Part shown: positions 52,088-63,800 of the stretch, one piece after another
Position numbering within the stretch: position 1 is the stretch's first letter
Layout of the letters: every line of letters begins with the position of its first letter
DNA from: Liolophura sinensis
Lineage: Eukaryota > Mollusca > Polyplacophora > Chitonida > Chitonidae
DNA length: 64,000 nt
Assembly: GCF_032854445.1 (NCBI RefSeq)
Contig: NC_088298.1
Location: 2,724,160-2,788,159, forward strand
Reading direction: 5' to 3'
Position numbers and translations under genes: made by a program
Notes under the pieces: generated by a model
The model's database searches: none
What the model was told of the DNA's origin: nothing
The model's input: only the letters and a program-made list of their open reading frames with translations

Positions 52088-52225
52088 TTTATTTATTCAT
52101 TTATTTGAAGTTTTATGCCATACTCAAGAATATTTCCCTTATACGATGATGGCCAGCTTTATGGTGGAAGGAAACTGGGCAGAGCCCCAGGGATACCCAT
52201 GACTCAAAGAGGAAGCTGGCATGAC
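52088..52225 (-). mobile_element. SINE-A copy, 5'-truncated
   Basis: On + it reads TTTATTCATTTATTTGAAGT, CATACTCAAGAATATTTCCC, ATGGCCAGCTTTATGGTGGA and AGAGGAAGCTGGCATGACC. A run of 27 A follows at 52337-52363. Confidence 0.82.
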
Positions 52226-52331
52226 CTTCTGTTTAATGATGACATCTGTGTATTGTTGGGTTGACTGCTGCTCAAGTATTTCACTTCTACAATGGGCAGT
52301 CAGATTTATAGGTAGAGGAGACCAAAGTGCC

Positions 52332-52363
<32 letters not shown>

Positions 52364-52634
52364 CATGAACATTTGGCAAGTTACTGACCCAACATCTTTA
52401 CTTGTATAGGCACGTATGACGTTGAAATATGCACACCGCAACACATGCGAGACTGTGCACAGTGCGACATGCCATTAACCGTTTGTGTGCAAGAAGGGCC
52501 CAAAGACACTGACCCGATATCCACAAATACCCTGCCCAAATTAAGCCTTGTGTGTCATAGCAACTGACAGATAAGGGTTTTAACCACACCCCACTCCTCT
52601 TGCCAACCACATGTACATGATGTAAGGTGACTGA

Positions 52635-52850
52635 GGATTTAGTGGAATTCTTTAAACTTTTCACATGTTTTCAAGGTGATTATTCAAGCCTATTCTGAGG
52701 GCATTATTCTGTGTGGACCTTTTTGTGAAGCCCTTAACTTGGACGATCCAATCAATGTCGTTTTGTTTCAAAAATTATAAGTGTTCATAATTTGCACTGA
52801 AAGCTGCTTTTTCACACGTGAAAAGGGTTGATGAATTAGGGTACATGCTC
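52635..52850. mobile_element. Short inverted-repeat element F2, copy 2
   Basis: The ends AACTTTTCACATGTTTTCAA and CACACGTGAAAAGGGTTGAT are inverted. The body matches 37245-37475 (GGGCATTATTCTGTGTGGAC, TTTTTGTGAAGCCC). Confidence 0.65.
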
Positions 52851-54246
52851 TGTTAGATACGAAGTTCTATTGATTTTGAAGATGCTATAGCAGAGATTTT
52901 TGACCAAAATCCAAAATTGCCAACACTTTAGAATAACCCAAACAATTATGTCACAAAACATCAGCCTCCTCTATACACATCTTACGGTTCAAAACCAGAA
53001 ATATAGTTCGTGAAATTCCTACAGCTGGTGGCACCATAACTTCTTCAAACTTCAGAATCGTTTTAACACTGTAACTAAGAACTTGTCTGATACTCAATGA
53101 AAGGCAATAATTTAATTTACTCCTGAAAAATGCAGAAAATTGGATTTGATTAGCGAAATTAGATGTTTTGCCTAAAACCTTCAGCACAGTCACATTAAAT
53201 AAACTCTAATCATTCATCATTTGTTAATAATTGGTGGTCTCAGATGGTCTTTACACTGCTTGAACAGCCAGTATCCCACATGGTACTGAATCAAATTTTC
53301 TGCCTTCATTACAAAGCTTAATTATGTCTTTCCAATTGCTGGAATCATTTTCCAGATTATAAACTTTGTCAGACTGATGACCAAACATTTGATCAATTGA
53401 TATAAAAAGTAAGTTGTGCCTTATACAAAATATCACAACTATAAAGCAAACCAACTAAGCACCTCTGATTTACAACAAAACACCAAATTAACACATACAT
53501 TTCGTAGAAAGTGCCATCATTTGTCAAATGTTTATTGCACGTCGGACAACGTAAGCGGTTGGTGTTCAAAAACTTTTGCTGGTTAACAATAATTGCTGCA
53601 GTATGAGACATGACATATGCCGAGCTAGTACAAAGACAAAGTGTGCCTTGAAAAACAAGGCTAAAAACAACAGATGGGAATGGATGAATATTAATACTAG
53701 AACAGTGCGTACATGGTAGTGACAACAGTTTTCTTCCAAAAATAATATTTAAAAAAATAAACAACTTTACAACCGTGAAACATACATGAGACATTTATAC
53801 TTCATTTCAATACTAATGGAGCCATGTGCCTATACAGGATGTGCATAAAGAGCAATGATATTTAAATTACCCTAAAACCTCAACAAATTCAACCACCTTT
53901 ATAATCCAAAGCTTTGCTCTATCAGAGGGTTGTAATGAGATTTGTTTCGGTCATTTTACACCTTCAATGAAGTCAAAAACAGTCTCTCTACTTGACCAAC
54001 GCATTTTTATCTTCAAAATGCTATGGAATATGTATTTGTTTTAGTTACAAAATAAACTTACTTAAACTTTTGTTGAGCATTTAGGGTAACCAAATTCAGA
54101 ACAGATCTGCCCCCCAGAAATGTATTGCCCGTTACAGTTAAACAATCAAAAATTTCCTTTGATGATCACACTTAGTTCAACCCTGATTCCAACCTTGAAA
54201 AATCCTTGCTGTATTAAATCAACACAGACAGCGCTGGTTGTAAAAG

Positions 54247-54252
54247 TTTATT
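54247..54252 (-). terminator. AATAAA signal for the unidentified right-hand gene
   Basis: TTTATT on + reads AATAAA on the gene's strand, 229 bases past the stop at 54481. The position is plausible for a 3' end. Confidence 0.45.
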
Positions 54253-54480
54253 GTTACAGCTGAGTCTACATAAGGGTAGATAACACTTTTGTAAACACGT
54301 AGCTCTCATAGTTACAGTTTATCACCTCTTCATAGTGTGATACTCAGTTGTACTGCACTAATCTGACCTTGGCTGAGGTCATTTGCTGTCTGTAATAGCG
54401 AAATATGACCTTGACAGAGGTCGTTCTTGGGTATTCAGTAAAAGTAACTTTGTTAGAATGGAAAATGGCCGCCGTGGAGG

Positions 54481-57400
54481 TCATCTGCTTGGTTTACAGT
54501 AAAACCTTAGCGTCCTCTTTAGTGCCTTTTCGTGACTTTCTAAGCGGAGGGGAAGCAACTCTGCCTGGAAAAAAATGAAGGTAAACACTAAAATGTTGAA
54601 AAAGTCAAAACTGAAGGACAAATTCAGGTGTATGCTTACTTCATGATTAATATGTGGCTTTATAGAATCTTGTGTCAACTTACCAGATAATACAGGTGGT
54701 TTCTTCCTGACCAATCAAATCTACAGACAAATCCTTGTAACAGCTTACTTAAAGCTTAAGAAATCAATTTTTCTTGCATAAGAATAGAAATTTTCAAGCT
54801 GTAAAGACACAACGTATAAAATGGCATAAAGATATCAGATATTTGAAGATCATATATACATCTCTTGTTTTTAATGTTCTATTGAAAATGTACAGTGTAT
54901 ACCATGTATGTTTATTTTTTTAAAAACATCAACAAACAAAAATCCATCAGCAAAGCATTCAGCATAAAGAACTTTTATTGTGTCAAGAGCTACATCTCAC
55001 ACTGAGGAAGTAGTTGTTATAACGTACACGTTGTTCAAATCTACTTATAGAATATTAACCGGACAGCCATGTGCGACTTTACCCTTCACATGTTAACACA
55101 ATCAGGAAACATTAACATCAATTTCCTAACAGATCAAAACCAGCAGCAAGGTGAAAAGCCAGAGCAAGCAGTATGATGAAAAACATTTTTATTTGATTTG
55201 CGTTGAACACCTTACTCAAGACTTATTCACTAATCCAACAGAGGTCAGGATAGTGTGTGAAGGTTACCAGGCTGATAATGAAACCAGTGTTCTTTAATGT
55301 CTGATACCTCACAACCATCTCGACTCGCACAATTCAGCCATCCCACCCCCATTTCTCACGCTGATGACTGAATACATCAATTAGAACCCATGCTACAAGT
55401 GCCCTAATGAACCATAAATTTCGTCCATGACTAACTTGCCTATTTTTCCTGATTTTGGGAGATTTCTGATCTTAGAAAAATGTTCTGAGGTTTGTTTGGA
55501 ACACGAGATGAAAATTGTAGGCTTCAGCACCAAAAATGGTATTTTGACTCTTGAACTTTTGTGGGCGAAACTACAGGTCATTTCGGTTAAGTCTGACTGA
55601 ATACAGCTGTTGCAATGAAACACTTTTCTAGTTGTATCTGAGTGAATGTGAAGATTGTCTGGGGAAAAGCTGTACTAAGACTTTTACATGTACATGTACT
55701 TGGAGCCGATTCCAAAAGGCCATTTCAGACATACAGGTAAATCAATACTTAAAACGTCTTCACAATGCTTAGTTTTTGGTGGCTGAGTTTGAAATTTTGG
55801 ACACGTCTTAAGATAATATTGATGAGATGGACAAAATTTTAATTTCTCAAGATGAAAAATGAGCTTTAAGATCGCATTTCAAATTTTGACTTAAGTCAAA
55901 ACCGGCTTTGAGGAACTGGCCCCAGTATACAAAGTGAAACAAGCTTAACTGTGGCCAAAAATTGCAGTCGAACTCCCCTACATAACAGATGGTTGTATTG
56001 AAGTGAACTTTAACAGAAGGTTTTTGGTGAAAGCAGTGCACAGACCAGACATTTTAATATGTAAACAAGCTGAAGTGTATACAGTTACACTGAACTTAAT
56101 CTGCTGATAGAAGGTGGAGTGTCAGTCTTGTCCACATGTCAATATGGAATCACATTTGACTACACTACATTTGACTTATACTGGTGCGAAACTCATGTGT
56201 AACAGCAAGGGTTGTGAACAACAAACTGATGATGAAGGCTATATACCTGGAGATATCGTTTTCAGAGAATTCAAGTTTATATCAGTACAGAGAGAGTTGA
56301 CCAGAGAGATATTACGCAAATACCTGGAGATCTGCACACATCCAAGGGGGAGGAGAAAAATGCAACAGTTAAATAGTACTGAAATCATTGACAGTTCTAC
56401 GCAAATAACACTAACATGCAAGTAAGTGGAATGGATGTTTATTACCCCGACTGGAGTTCTACATTATGGCCATCATATGACAACTGTGCCTCCTCGTAGC
56501 AGTCTGCGTCCAATTAATGGACCCAATGCCGAGATATTTATTGTGCTGTCTTATTGGAATGCCATGGCAAAGACACCAGACATGATGCCCCTGGCACCCT
56601 GTCACCTTACACTAACACCAGGCCAACCAATACTTGGCCTAAATATTTCTCTTATGCTGGGCGTCGAGCAAGGTATCTACCTCTTCTGATTCAGACAGGT
56701 GACAGCCTGAAGACATAACTATACTACCCTTTTCCAGGTACCATCCTGACAAACCACCTCATTACATCTGCACGAAGCTGATACTAGTAGACATAATTAA
56801 CATATCAAGGCACAAAAAGCCAGAACTGAAATTTAATTGTGTTACAAGCACTGTAAGCCATAACTTAATTACTGACCTATTATGGCACTATGGGCATTGG
56901 TAGTCAAATTTACTAAGAAATAATGAGGCTACATACATGACTATAGGCACTAGCAACCATAACTTAAATAATGAGGTGTGACGGGGCTGTAGGTACTGTA
57001 AGAGTTATGTCATCTGAAGCATAATGGGACTGTAGGTGCTAGCAGTTACAACTTATTGAGGCATAATGGGGCTGTAAGTGCTGGCAGTTATAACTTACTG
57101 AGGCATAATGGGTTCTGTAAGTGCTAGCAGTGATAACTCACTGAGGCATAATGGGGCTGTAGGCGCTAGCAGTTACAACTTATTGAGGCATAATGGGGCT
57201 GTAAGTGCTAGCAGGTACAATTTATTGAGGTATCATGGGGCTGTAAGTACTGGCAGTTATAACTCACTGAGACATAATGGGGCTGTAAGTGCTAGCAGTT
57301 ACAACTTATTGAGGCATAATGGGGCTGTAAGTGCTAGCAGTTACAACTTATTGAGGCATAATGGGGCTGTAAGTGCTGGCAGTTATAACTTAATGAGGCA

Positions 57401-60400
57401 TAATGGGTTCTGTAAGTGCTAGCAGTTATAACTCACTGAGGCATAATGGGGCTGTAAGTGCTAGCAGTTACAACTTATTGAGGCATAATGGGGCTGTAAG
57501 TGCTGGCAGTTGTAACTCACTGAGGCATAATGGGGCTGTAAGTGCTAGCAGTTATAACTCACTGAGGCATAATGGGGCTGTAAGTGCTGGCAGTTACAAC
57601 TTATTGAGGCATAATGGGGCTGTAAGTGCTGGCAGTTATAACTCACTGAGGCATAATGGGTTCTGTAAGTGCTAGCAGTTATAACTCACTGAGGCATAAT
57701 GGGGCTGTAAGTGCTAGCAGTTACAACTTATTGAGGCATAATGGGGCTGTAAGTGCTGGCAGTTATAACTCACTGAGGCATAATGGGGCTGTAAGTGCTA
57801 GCAGTTACAACTTATTGAGGCATAATGGGGCTGTAAGTGCTGGCAGTTATAACTCACTGAAGCATAATGGGGCTGTAAGTGCTGGCAGTTATAACTCACT
57901 GAGGCATAATGGGTTCTGTAAGTGCTAGCAGTTATAACTCACTGAGGCATAATGGGGCTGTAAGTGCTAGCAGTTACAACTTATTGAGGCATAATGGGGC
58001 TGTAAGTGCTGGCAGTTATAACTTACTCACGCATAATGGGTTCTGTAAGTGCTAGCAGTTATAAATCACTGAGGCATAATGGGGCTATAAGTGCTGGCAG
58101 TCATAACTTACTGAGGCATAATGGGGCTGTAAGTGCTAGCAGTCATCACTTAATGAGGCATAATGGGACTGTTATTTCTAGCAGTTATAACTCACTGAGA
58201 CATAATGGAGTTGTATAGGTGCTAGCAGTAGTAACTTACTGAGGTGTAATGGTGCATGCCCTGCCTTGCCAGACAGTAGTACTTGCAGCAGGATCCATGG
58301 CTCTTGACAGTGGGCACTGGCTGGAGACAGGTGTCTCTGAATCTGGGGGGAGGGGGTAGAGGTGACTCCCATCGGTACACCTGAGTCTCTTCACAGCAGA
58401 TAGGCTGGGGGAATACACTCCTTCCCTCAAGGCTGTATTAACAGAGAAATAATGTAGTTCAAAACTTGTATGATACATAAAACATTTTTACTGAGCAAAT
58501 TGAACAGGAAAATTAGCATAGTGATGGTGCTTCTAAACACATACCTGTAAGCAAATATCTAAAGCCAAACTAAAACTTTGATTATTATTACTTCTTTTTT
58601 TTATTTAGTTGCACTATTTAAGGCTGGGGGGGGGGGGGGGGGGGAGGGTGGTGCTCTGGACAGAGTGCTGGGCGTGCTAGTGCAGAACAATGACACAAGT
58701 CCAGCTCATGCAGACTTCCTCTCCGTTTGTACATGGGATAGTCTGCAGCAAACCTCAGGTCAGAGGTTATCCCCCCTCCTCAACCATAATGCTGGCCACC
58801 AGCTAAACATGATATAAGTGAAAGTCATGAGTATGGCATAAAACACCATTTAAAAAGACAAAAATTCAGCCATGTTTTTCCAGACAACACAGTGTCATAT
58901 ACACTGATCAGTATATGTGTACACTCTTTGTGTACACATCTTATTCCCACACACGTGTCACTGTCAGGTAGATGTACAATCTTACCGGCCAATGAGTCGG
59001 TTCCCAATGGGAGGTAACCGTCTCACACATGTAACATGAGAGGCTTCTGACGTCTGGGGGAGGTGTCCCTTGCCCACGGAATCACCGCCCTTACCCTGTA
59101 GGGGCACTGGAACGTCTGTCGTCCAATCTAACCTGAGAATACCATACTTACTACTGCCTTCAGACCTGAGAAAAACAATGACAAACATATGCAATTCGAT
59201 CCATTCATTTGAATCAAAAATGTTTCAACAATATTATATGATGACAATGGCAGGTTTCTTTTTTTTTTTTTATAAAACAACAGATAACAAAACTTTTTAA
59301 AGGAATACAGAATCAAAGCTGATTGGCTGACAGTGGAGATAGGCTTCCCTGGGTTAAATCTTGCAGCCTTGGTCATGCTTGAATAAATGTACCGCACCCT
59401 AAATTCAGTATAGGCCAGGCATAGCCTGGACTCCCACACCAGCCAATCAGAATCGATTCTGTATCCCTTTAAGTACGAACTCTGCCAGATCTATATTTTT
59501 AGACATGAACGTGAACAAGCTGATAACAAATACTATACCTTCTCCATGGGAGAATTTTTAAAAATGTCAACCGTTTACTTTCAGGCACGATTGAAAGCCC
59601 TCACTTACTCTCTTATAGTATTAATACCAAGGTTTCCAGGCAATGAATCGATCATATGTTTTCCTGTTTTAAGTTTCAACTCCTGCAACAAAAAAAAAAC
59701 AATGCTAATAAATACAAAAAAAAAAAATAGAAAAAAGTGACTGCAAACCTATCACTGGATTTAACAGCATGCAAAACTCAGGAAATACAATTTCTATGCA
59801 TCAGAAACTTGATCGAAACAACTGCAGTTTACGTACAAATGCAATTCACATAAATATGCATGACACCTGCATAACAAATATGAAATTCTCCGTCATATAA
59901 GTCAAAAATATTCAAATAAATAAATTGAATATGAAATCAATATCTGAATGAGTGTTATATTGTTTGGCCAGGCGTAATGGCTATAGCATTCCAGCGCAGC
60001 ATAATGACCCAGGAGCCTTTCAACAATGGTGTTGCTGTGAGCTAATGCTGGCTTCCTTTCCACCCATATGTGGGAGGGTGTGCCTCCAAGTTTTCCCCGG
60101 GCGCTGACTGGTTTCCTCCCACTATAATACTGGCTGCTGTTGTATAAATGAGATATTCTTGAGTCCGACATAAAACTTGTACTGAATTAAATGAGTAAAT
60201 ACACTGTGGTCATCACTTCCAATGTAAATGTAAGAATATGTGTCTAACCAATTGTCTGTGAATAAACAAACCAACAAACTCACCTTATCTTTGATGCTGA
60301 CTCTCTGAAGGAGTCGGAAGCCAGAGTTTCCTGGCTGAAACGTCACTTTATCTTTGACGTACGAGATTGGCGGCAGAATCACAGTCATGGGTCTAGTTCT

Positions 60401-60492
60401 TCCTTCAGCAAAGTCCTGGCGCACCATCTGCAGGCGTCTCCTCTCCTGCGCTGATGGACGGTCAAAGAAGTCTCTCCATCCCTCTGGGGGCT
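54481..60492 (-). CDS. Unidentified gene, 3' five coding exons (5' part off-window)
   Basis: Exons on the - strand are 60492-60284, 59682-59609, 59165-58986, 58432-58240 and 54564-54481. GT/AG ends and phases agree at every junction (0, 2, 2, 0), giving about 245 residues and a stop. The sequence includes GWRDFFDRPSAQERRRLQMV, RPMTVILPPISYVKDKV, LKTGKHMIDSLPGNLGINTI, YGILRLDWTTDVPVP, VRRLPPIGNRLIGRLEGRSV and a cysteine-containing part (QPICCEETQVYRW, SCCKYYCLARQGMHHYTS), ending TLRFYCKPSR. I do not recognise the family; no transmembrane segment or catalytic motif is visible. The first exon seen begins in phase 2, so at least one exon lies upstream, beyond or within the 51-bp array. A small extra exon in the last intron cannot be excluded. 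That intron starts with a 42-bp array built from the exon's own donor site. Confidence 0.7.
55700..55924. mobile_element. GGGGCC-ended element, long subfamily
   Basis: The ends GGAGCCGATTCCAAAAGGCC and GAGGAACTGGCCCCA are inverted. TATTGATGAGATGGACAAAA in the body matches 47100-47322. It lies in the last intron of the unidentified gene. Confidence 0.8.
56535..56700 (-). mobile_element. SINE-C fragment
   Basis: Contains GGAATGCCATGGCAAAGACA, CTTACACTAACACCAGGCCA and ACTTGGCCTAAATATTTCTC, in the order seen near 23410-23490. Confidence 0.5.
56940..58250. repeat. 42-bp minisatellite carrying splice-junction copies, about 30 units
   Basis: On + a unit reads GCTGTAAGTGCTAGCAGTTA, then TAACTCACTGAGGCATAATG, then GG. 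On the gene's strand this is CCCCATTATGCCTCA followed by GTGAGTTATAACTG. The real exon end at 58240 reads CACCATTACACCTCA followed by GTAAGTTACTACTG. The array therefore repeats the last 15 exon bases, the donor site and about 27 intron bases. More diverged units extend left to about 56850. A variant unit with TGGGTTCTG recurs every 253-295 bp. Confidence 0.95.
58623..58645. repeat. Poly(G) run in intron
   Basis: About 20 consecutive G followed by AGGGTGG, able to form a G-quadruplex on the + strand. It directly precedes a SINE copy. Confidence 0.75.
58655..58858 (+). mobile_element. SINE-A copy, internally deleted
   Basis: Contains GGGCGTGCTAGTGCAGAACA, CAAGTCCAGCTCATGCAGAC and CATAATGCTGGCCACCAGC, ending GAGTATGGCATAAAACACCA. 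The stretch between the A and B boxes is shortened. Confidence 0.8.
59963..60198 (+). mobile_element. SINE-A copy
   Basis: Contains AGCGCAGCATAATGACCCAG, CTGGCTTCCTTTCCACCCAT and GATATTCTTGAGTCCGACAT. It lies in the intron between the first two recognised exons of the unidentified gene. Confidence 0.82.
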
Positions 60493-60523
60493 CTGAGGAA
60501 TAAAGAGGAGACAGCTCCAATGG

Positions 60524-60575
60524 ATTTATTTGATTGGTGTTAAACCTTGTACCCAAGTAATTTTCACAGCCGAAG
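60524..60575 (-). mobile_element. SINE-A tail fragment beside exon 60492-60284
   Basis: On + it reads GATTTATTTGATTGGTGTTA, then CCTTGTACCCAAGTAATTTT. It lies about 32 bp upstream of the exon's acceptor. Confidence 0.65.
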
Positions 60576-60799
60576 TCAGTCGGTTTCAAGGTGCAGGAAA
60601 CGAGACGGCCAGAGTCCATTTGCACTATCGTACCTTATAATCCCTTCAAGTCAGACAGTGCTGATTGAAAGCTAAGGCTACGAGATCTTAGTGATTCACA
60701 ATGAACACAGACTGATGATCACTTTGTGCATGCAACCCCAGGTGCATATATAAACAACCACCAAGTACCTGTCTACCATTAGATAGATTCAAACAAGCA

Positions 60800-60856
60800 A
60801 TTTATTGATTTGATTGGTGTTTTACACTGTACTTAAGAATTCACTTGTACAATAAT
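60800..60856 (-). mobile_element. SINE-A tail at the edge of the 51-bp array
   Basis: On + ATTTATTGATTTGATTGGTG, TTTTACACTGTACTTAAGAA and TTCACTTGTACAATAATGGG run straight into the minisatellite. The junction lies where the SINE's GGCCAGCAT block should begin. Confidence 0.7.
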
Positions 60857-63800
60857 GGGTAAATATCACCACATCTGGTAACTTGGGAGCGATATGGGGA
60901 TGAAAATGGGTAAATATCAGTACACCTGGTAACTCAGAGGTGGTGTGGGAATGAGAATGGGTAGTTATCACTACACCTGGTAACTTGGGAGTGGGGTGGA
61001 AATGAGAATGGGTATATATCACCATGCCTGGTAACTTGGGAGTGGTGTGGGAATGAGAATGGGTAGTTATCACTACACCTGGTAACTTGGGAGTGGTGTG
61101 GGAATGAGAAGGGGTATATATCACTACACCTGGTAACTTGGGAGTGGTGTGGGAATGAGAAGGGGTATATATCACTACACCTGGTAACTTGGGAGTGGTG
61201 TGGAAATGAGAATGGGTATATATCACCATACCCGGTAACTTCAGAGTGGTGTGGGAATGAGAATGGGTAGCTATCACCATGCCTGGTAACTTGGGAGTGG
61301 TGTGGAAATGAGAATGGGTATATATCACTATGCCTGGTAACTTGGGAGTGGTGTGGAAATGAGAATGGGTAGCTATCACCATACCCGGTAACTTCAGAGT
61401 GGTGTGGGAATGAGAATGGGTAGCTATCACCATACCCGGTAACTTCAGACTGGTGTGGGAATGAGAATGGGTAGCTATCACCATGCCTGGTAACTTCAGA
61501 GTGGTGTGGGAATAAGAATGGGTATATAGCACTATACCTGGTAACTTCAGAGTGGGGTGGAAATGAGAATGGGTAGACATCACCATACCCGGTAACTTCA
61601 GAGTGGTGTGGGAATGAGAATGGGTAGCTATCACCATGCCTGGTAACTTGGGAGTGGTGTGGAAATGAGAATGGGTAGCTATCACCATGCCTGGTAACTT
61701 GGGAGTGGTGTGGAAATGAGAATGGGTAGCTATCACCATACCTGGTAACTTCAGAGTGGTGTGGGAATGAGAATGGGTATATATCACCATACCTGGTAAC
61801 TTCAGAGTGGTGTGGGAATGAGAATGGGTATATATCACCATACCTGGTAACTTCAGAGTGGTGTGGGAATGAGAATGGGTATAAATCACTATACCTGGTA
61901 ACTTGGGAGTGGGGTGGAAATGAGAATGGGTAGACATCACCATACCCGATAACTTCAGAGTGGTGTGGGAATGAGAATGGGTAGCTATCACCATGCCTGG
62001 TAACTTGGGAGTGGTGTGGGAATGAGAATGGGTATATATCACCATACCTGGTAACTTGGGAGTGGTGTGGGAATGAGAATGGGTAGAAATCACCATGCCT
62101 GGTAACTTGGGAGTGGTGTGGGAATGAGAATGGGTATATATCACCATATCTGGTAACTTGGGAGTGGTGTGGGAATGAGAATGGGTAGACATCACCATAC
62201 CTGGTAACTTCAGATTGGTGTGGGAATGAGAATGGGTATATAGCACTATACCTGGTAACTTGGGAGTGGTGTGGGAATGAGAATGGGTATATATCACCAT
62301 ACCTGGTAACTTGGGAGTGGTGTGGAAATGAGAATGGGTATATATCACCATATCTGGTAACTTGGGAGTGGTGTGGGAATGAGAATGGGTAGTTATCACT
62401 ACACCTGGTAACTTGGGAGTGGTGTGGAAATGAGAATGGGTAGCTATCACCATGCCTGGTAACTTCAGAGTGGTGTGGAAATGAGAATGGGTATATAGCA
62501 CTATACCTGGTAACTTGGGAGTGGTGTTGCAATGAGAATGGGTAGATATCACCATATCTGGTAACTTCAGAGTGGTGTGGAAATGAGAATGGGTATATAT
62601 CACCATGCCTGGTAACTTGGGAGTGGTGTGGGAATGAGAATGGGTATATATCACCATACCTGGTAACTTCAGAGTGGTGTGGGAATGAGAATGGGTATAT
62701 AGCACTATACCTGGTAACTTGGGAGTGGTGTGAAAATGAGAATGGGTAGATATTACCATGCCTGGTAACTTGGGAGTGGTGTGGGAATGAGAATGGGTAT
62801 ATATCACCATACCTGGTAACTTGGGAGTGGTGTGGGAATGAGAATGGGTATATAGCACTATACCTGGTAACTTGGGAGTGGTGTGGAAATGAGAATGGGT
62901 AGATATTACCATGCCTGGTAACTTGGGAGTGGTGTGGGAATGAGAATGGATATATATCACCATACCTGGTAACTTCAGAGTGGTGTGGGAATGAGAATGG
63001 GTATATAGCACTATACCTGGTAACTTGGGAGTGGTGTGGAAATGAGAATGGGTATATATCACCATACCTGGTAACTTGGGAGTGGTGTGGGAATGAGAAT
63101 GGGTATATATCACCATACCTGGTAACTTCAGAGTGGTGTGGGAATGAGAATGGGTAGCTATCACCATGCCTGGCAACTCTGGGGTGGTGTGGAAATGAAA
63201 TGGGTAGCTATCACCATACCTGGTAACTTGGTAGTGGTGTGGAAATGAGAATGGGTAGATATCACCATGCCTGGTAACTTGGGAGTGGTGTGGAAATGAG
63301 AATGAATAGATATCACCATACCTGGTAACTTCAGAGTGATGTGGGAATGAGAATGGGTAGCTATCACCATGCCTGGTAACTTGGGAGTGGTGTGGGAATG
63401 AGAATGGGTAGATATCACCATGCCTGGTAACTTGGGAGTGGTGTGGAAATGAGAATGGGTAGCTATCACCATACCTGGTAACTTCAGAGTGGTGAAGAAA
63501 TAAGAATGAGTAGATATCACCATGCCTGGTAACTTGGGAGTGGTGTGGGAATGAGAATGGGTAGATATCACCATGCCTGGTAACTTGAGGGTGGTGTGGG
63601 AATGAGAATGGGTATATATCAGCATGCCTGGTAACTTGAGGGTGGTGTGGGAATGAGGATGGGTATATATCAGCATGCCTGGTAACTTCGGAGCTGTGTG
63701 GAAACCAGAATGGGTAAATATCACCATACCTGGTAACTTCAGAGTGGTGAAGAAATAAGAATGAGTAGATATCACCATGCCTGGTAACTTGGGAGTGGTG

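Larger units (their letters stand above)
47889..54480. other. Downstream of MAIP1: repeats, no gene seen
   Basis: This stretch of 6.6 kb holds a degenerate tandem region (48045-48640), a full SINE-A (48878-49135), TA-rich tracts near 49148 and 49331, an inverted-repeat element (50526-50670), a SINE-B fragment (50876-51005), a 42-bp minisatellite (51325-51625), a SINE-A copy (52088-52225), an A27 run (52337), and element F2 (52635-52850). Its right end is probably the 3' UTR of the next gene. Confidence 0.5.

Noticed and set aside
53393-53794. 133-codon frame on the - strand with CPTCNKH
   Set aside because: The sequence is AT-rich and lies past the stop and poly(A) signal of the right-hand gene. 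One Cys motif is not enough to call a gene.
57108-57928. Open frames of 90-104 codons repeating GAVSASSYNLLRHN
   Set aside because: These are on the opposite strand to the host gene and result from the 42-bp array. They end at each one-base-longer variant unit.
60822-63176. A 784-codon open frame on the - strand, and a 532-codon one in another frame
   Set aside because: Both are products of a 51-bp (17-codon) tandem repeat that has few stops. Two frames are open at once, changes fall on all codon positions, and the ATG is one of many in the repeat.
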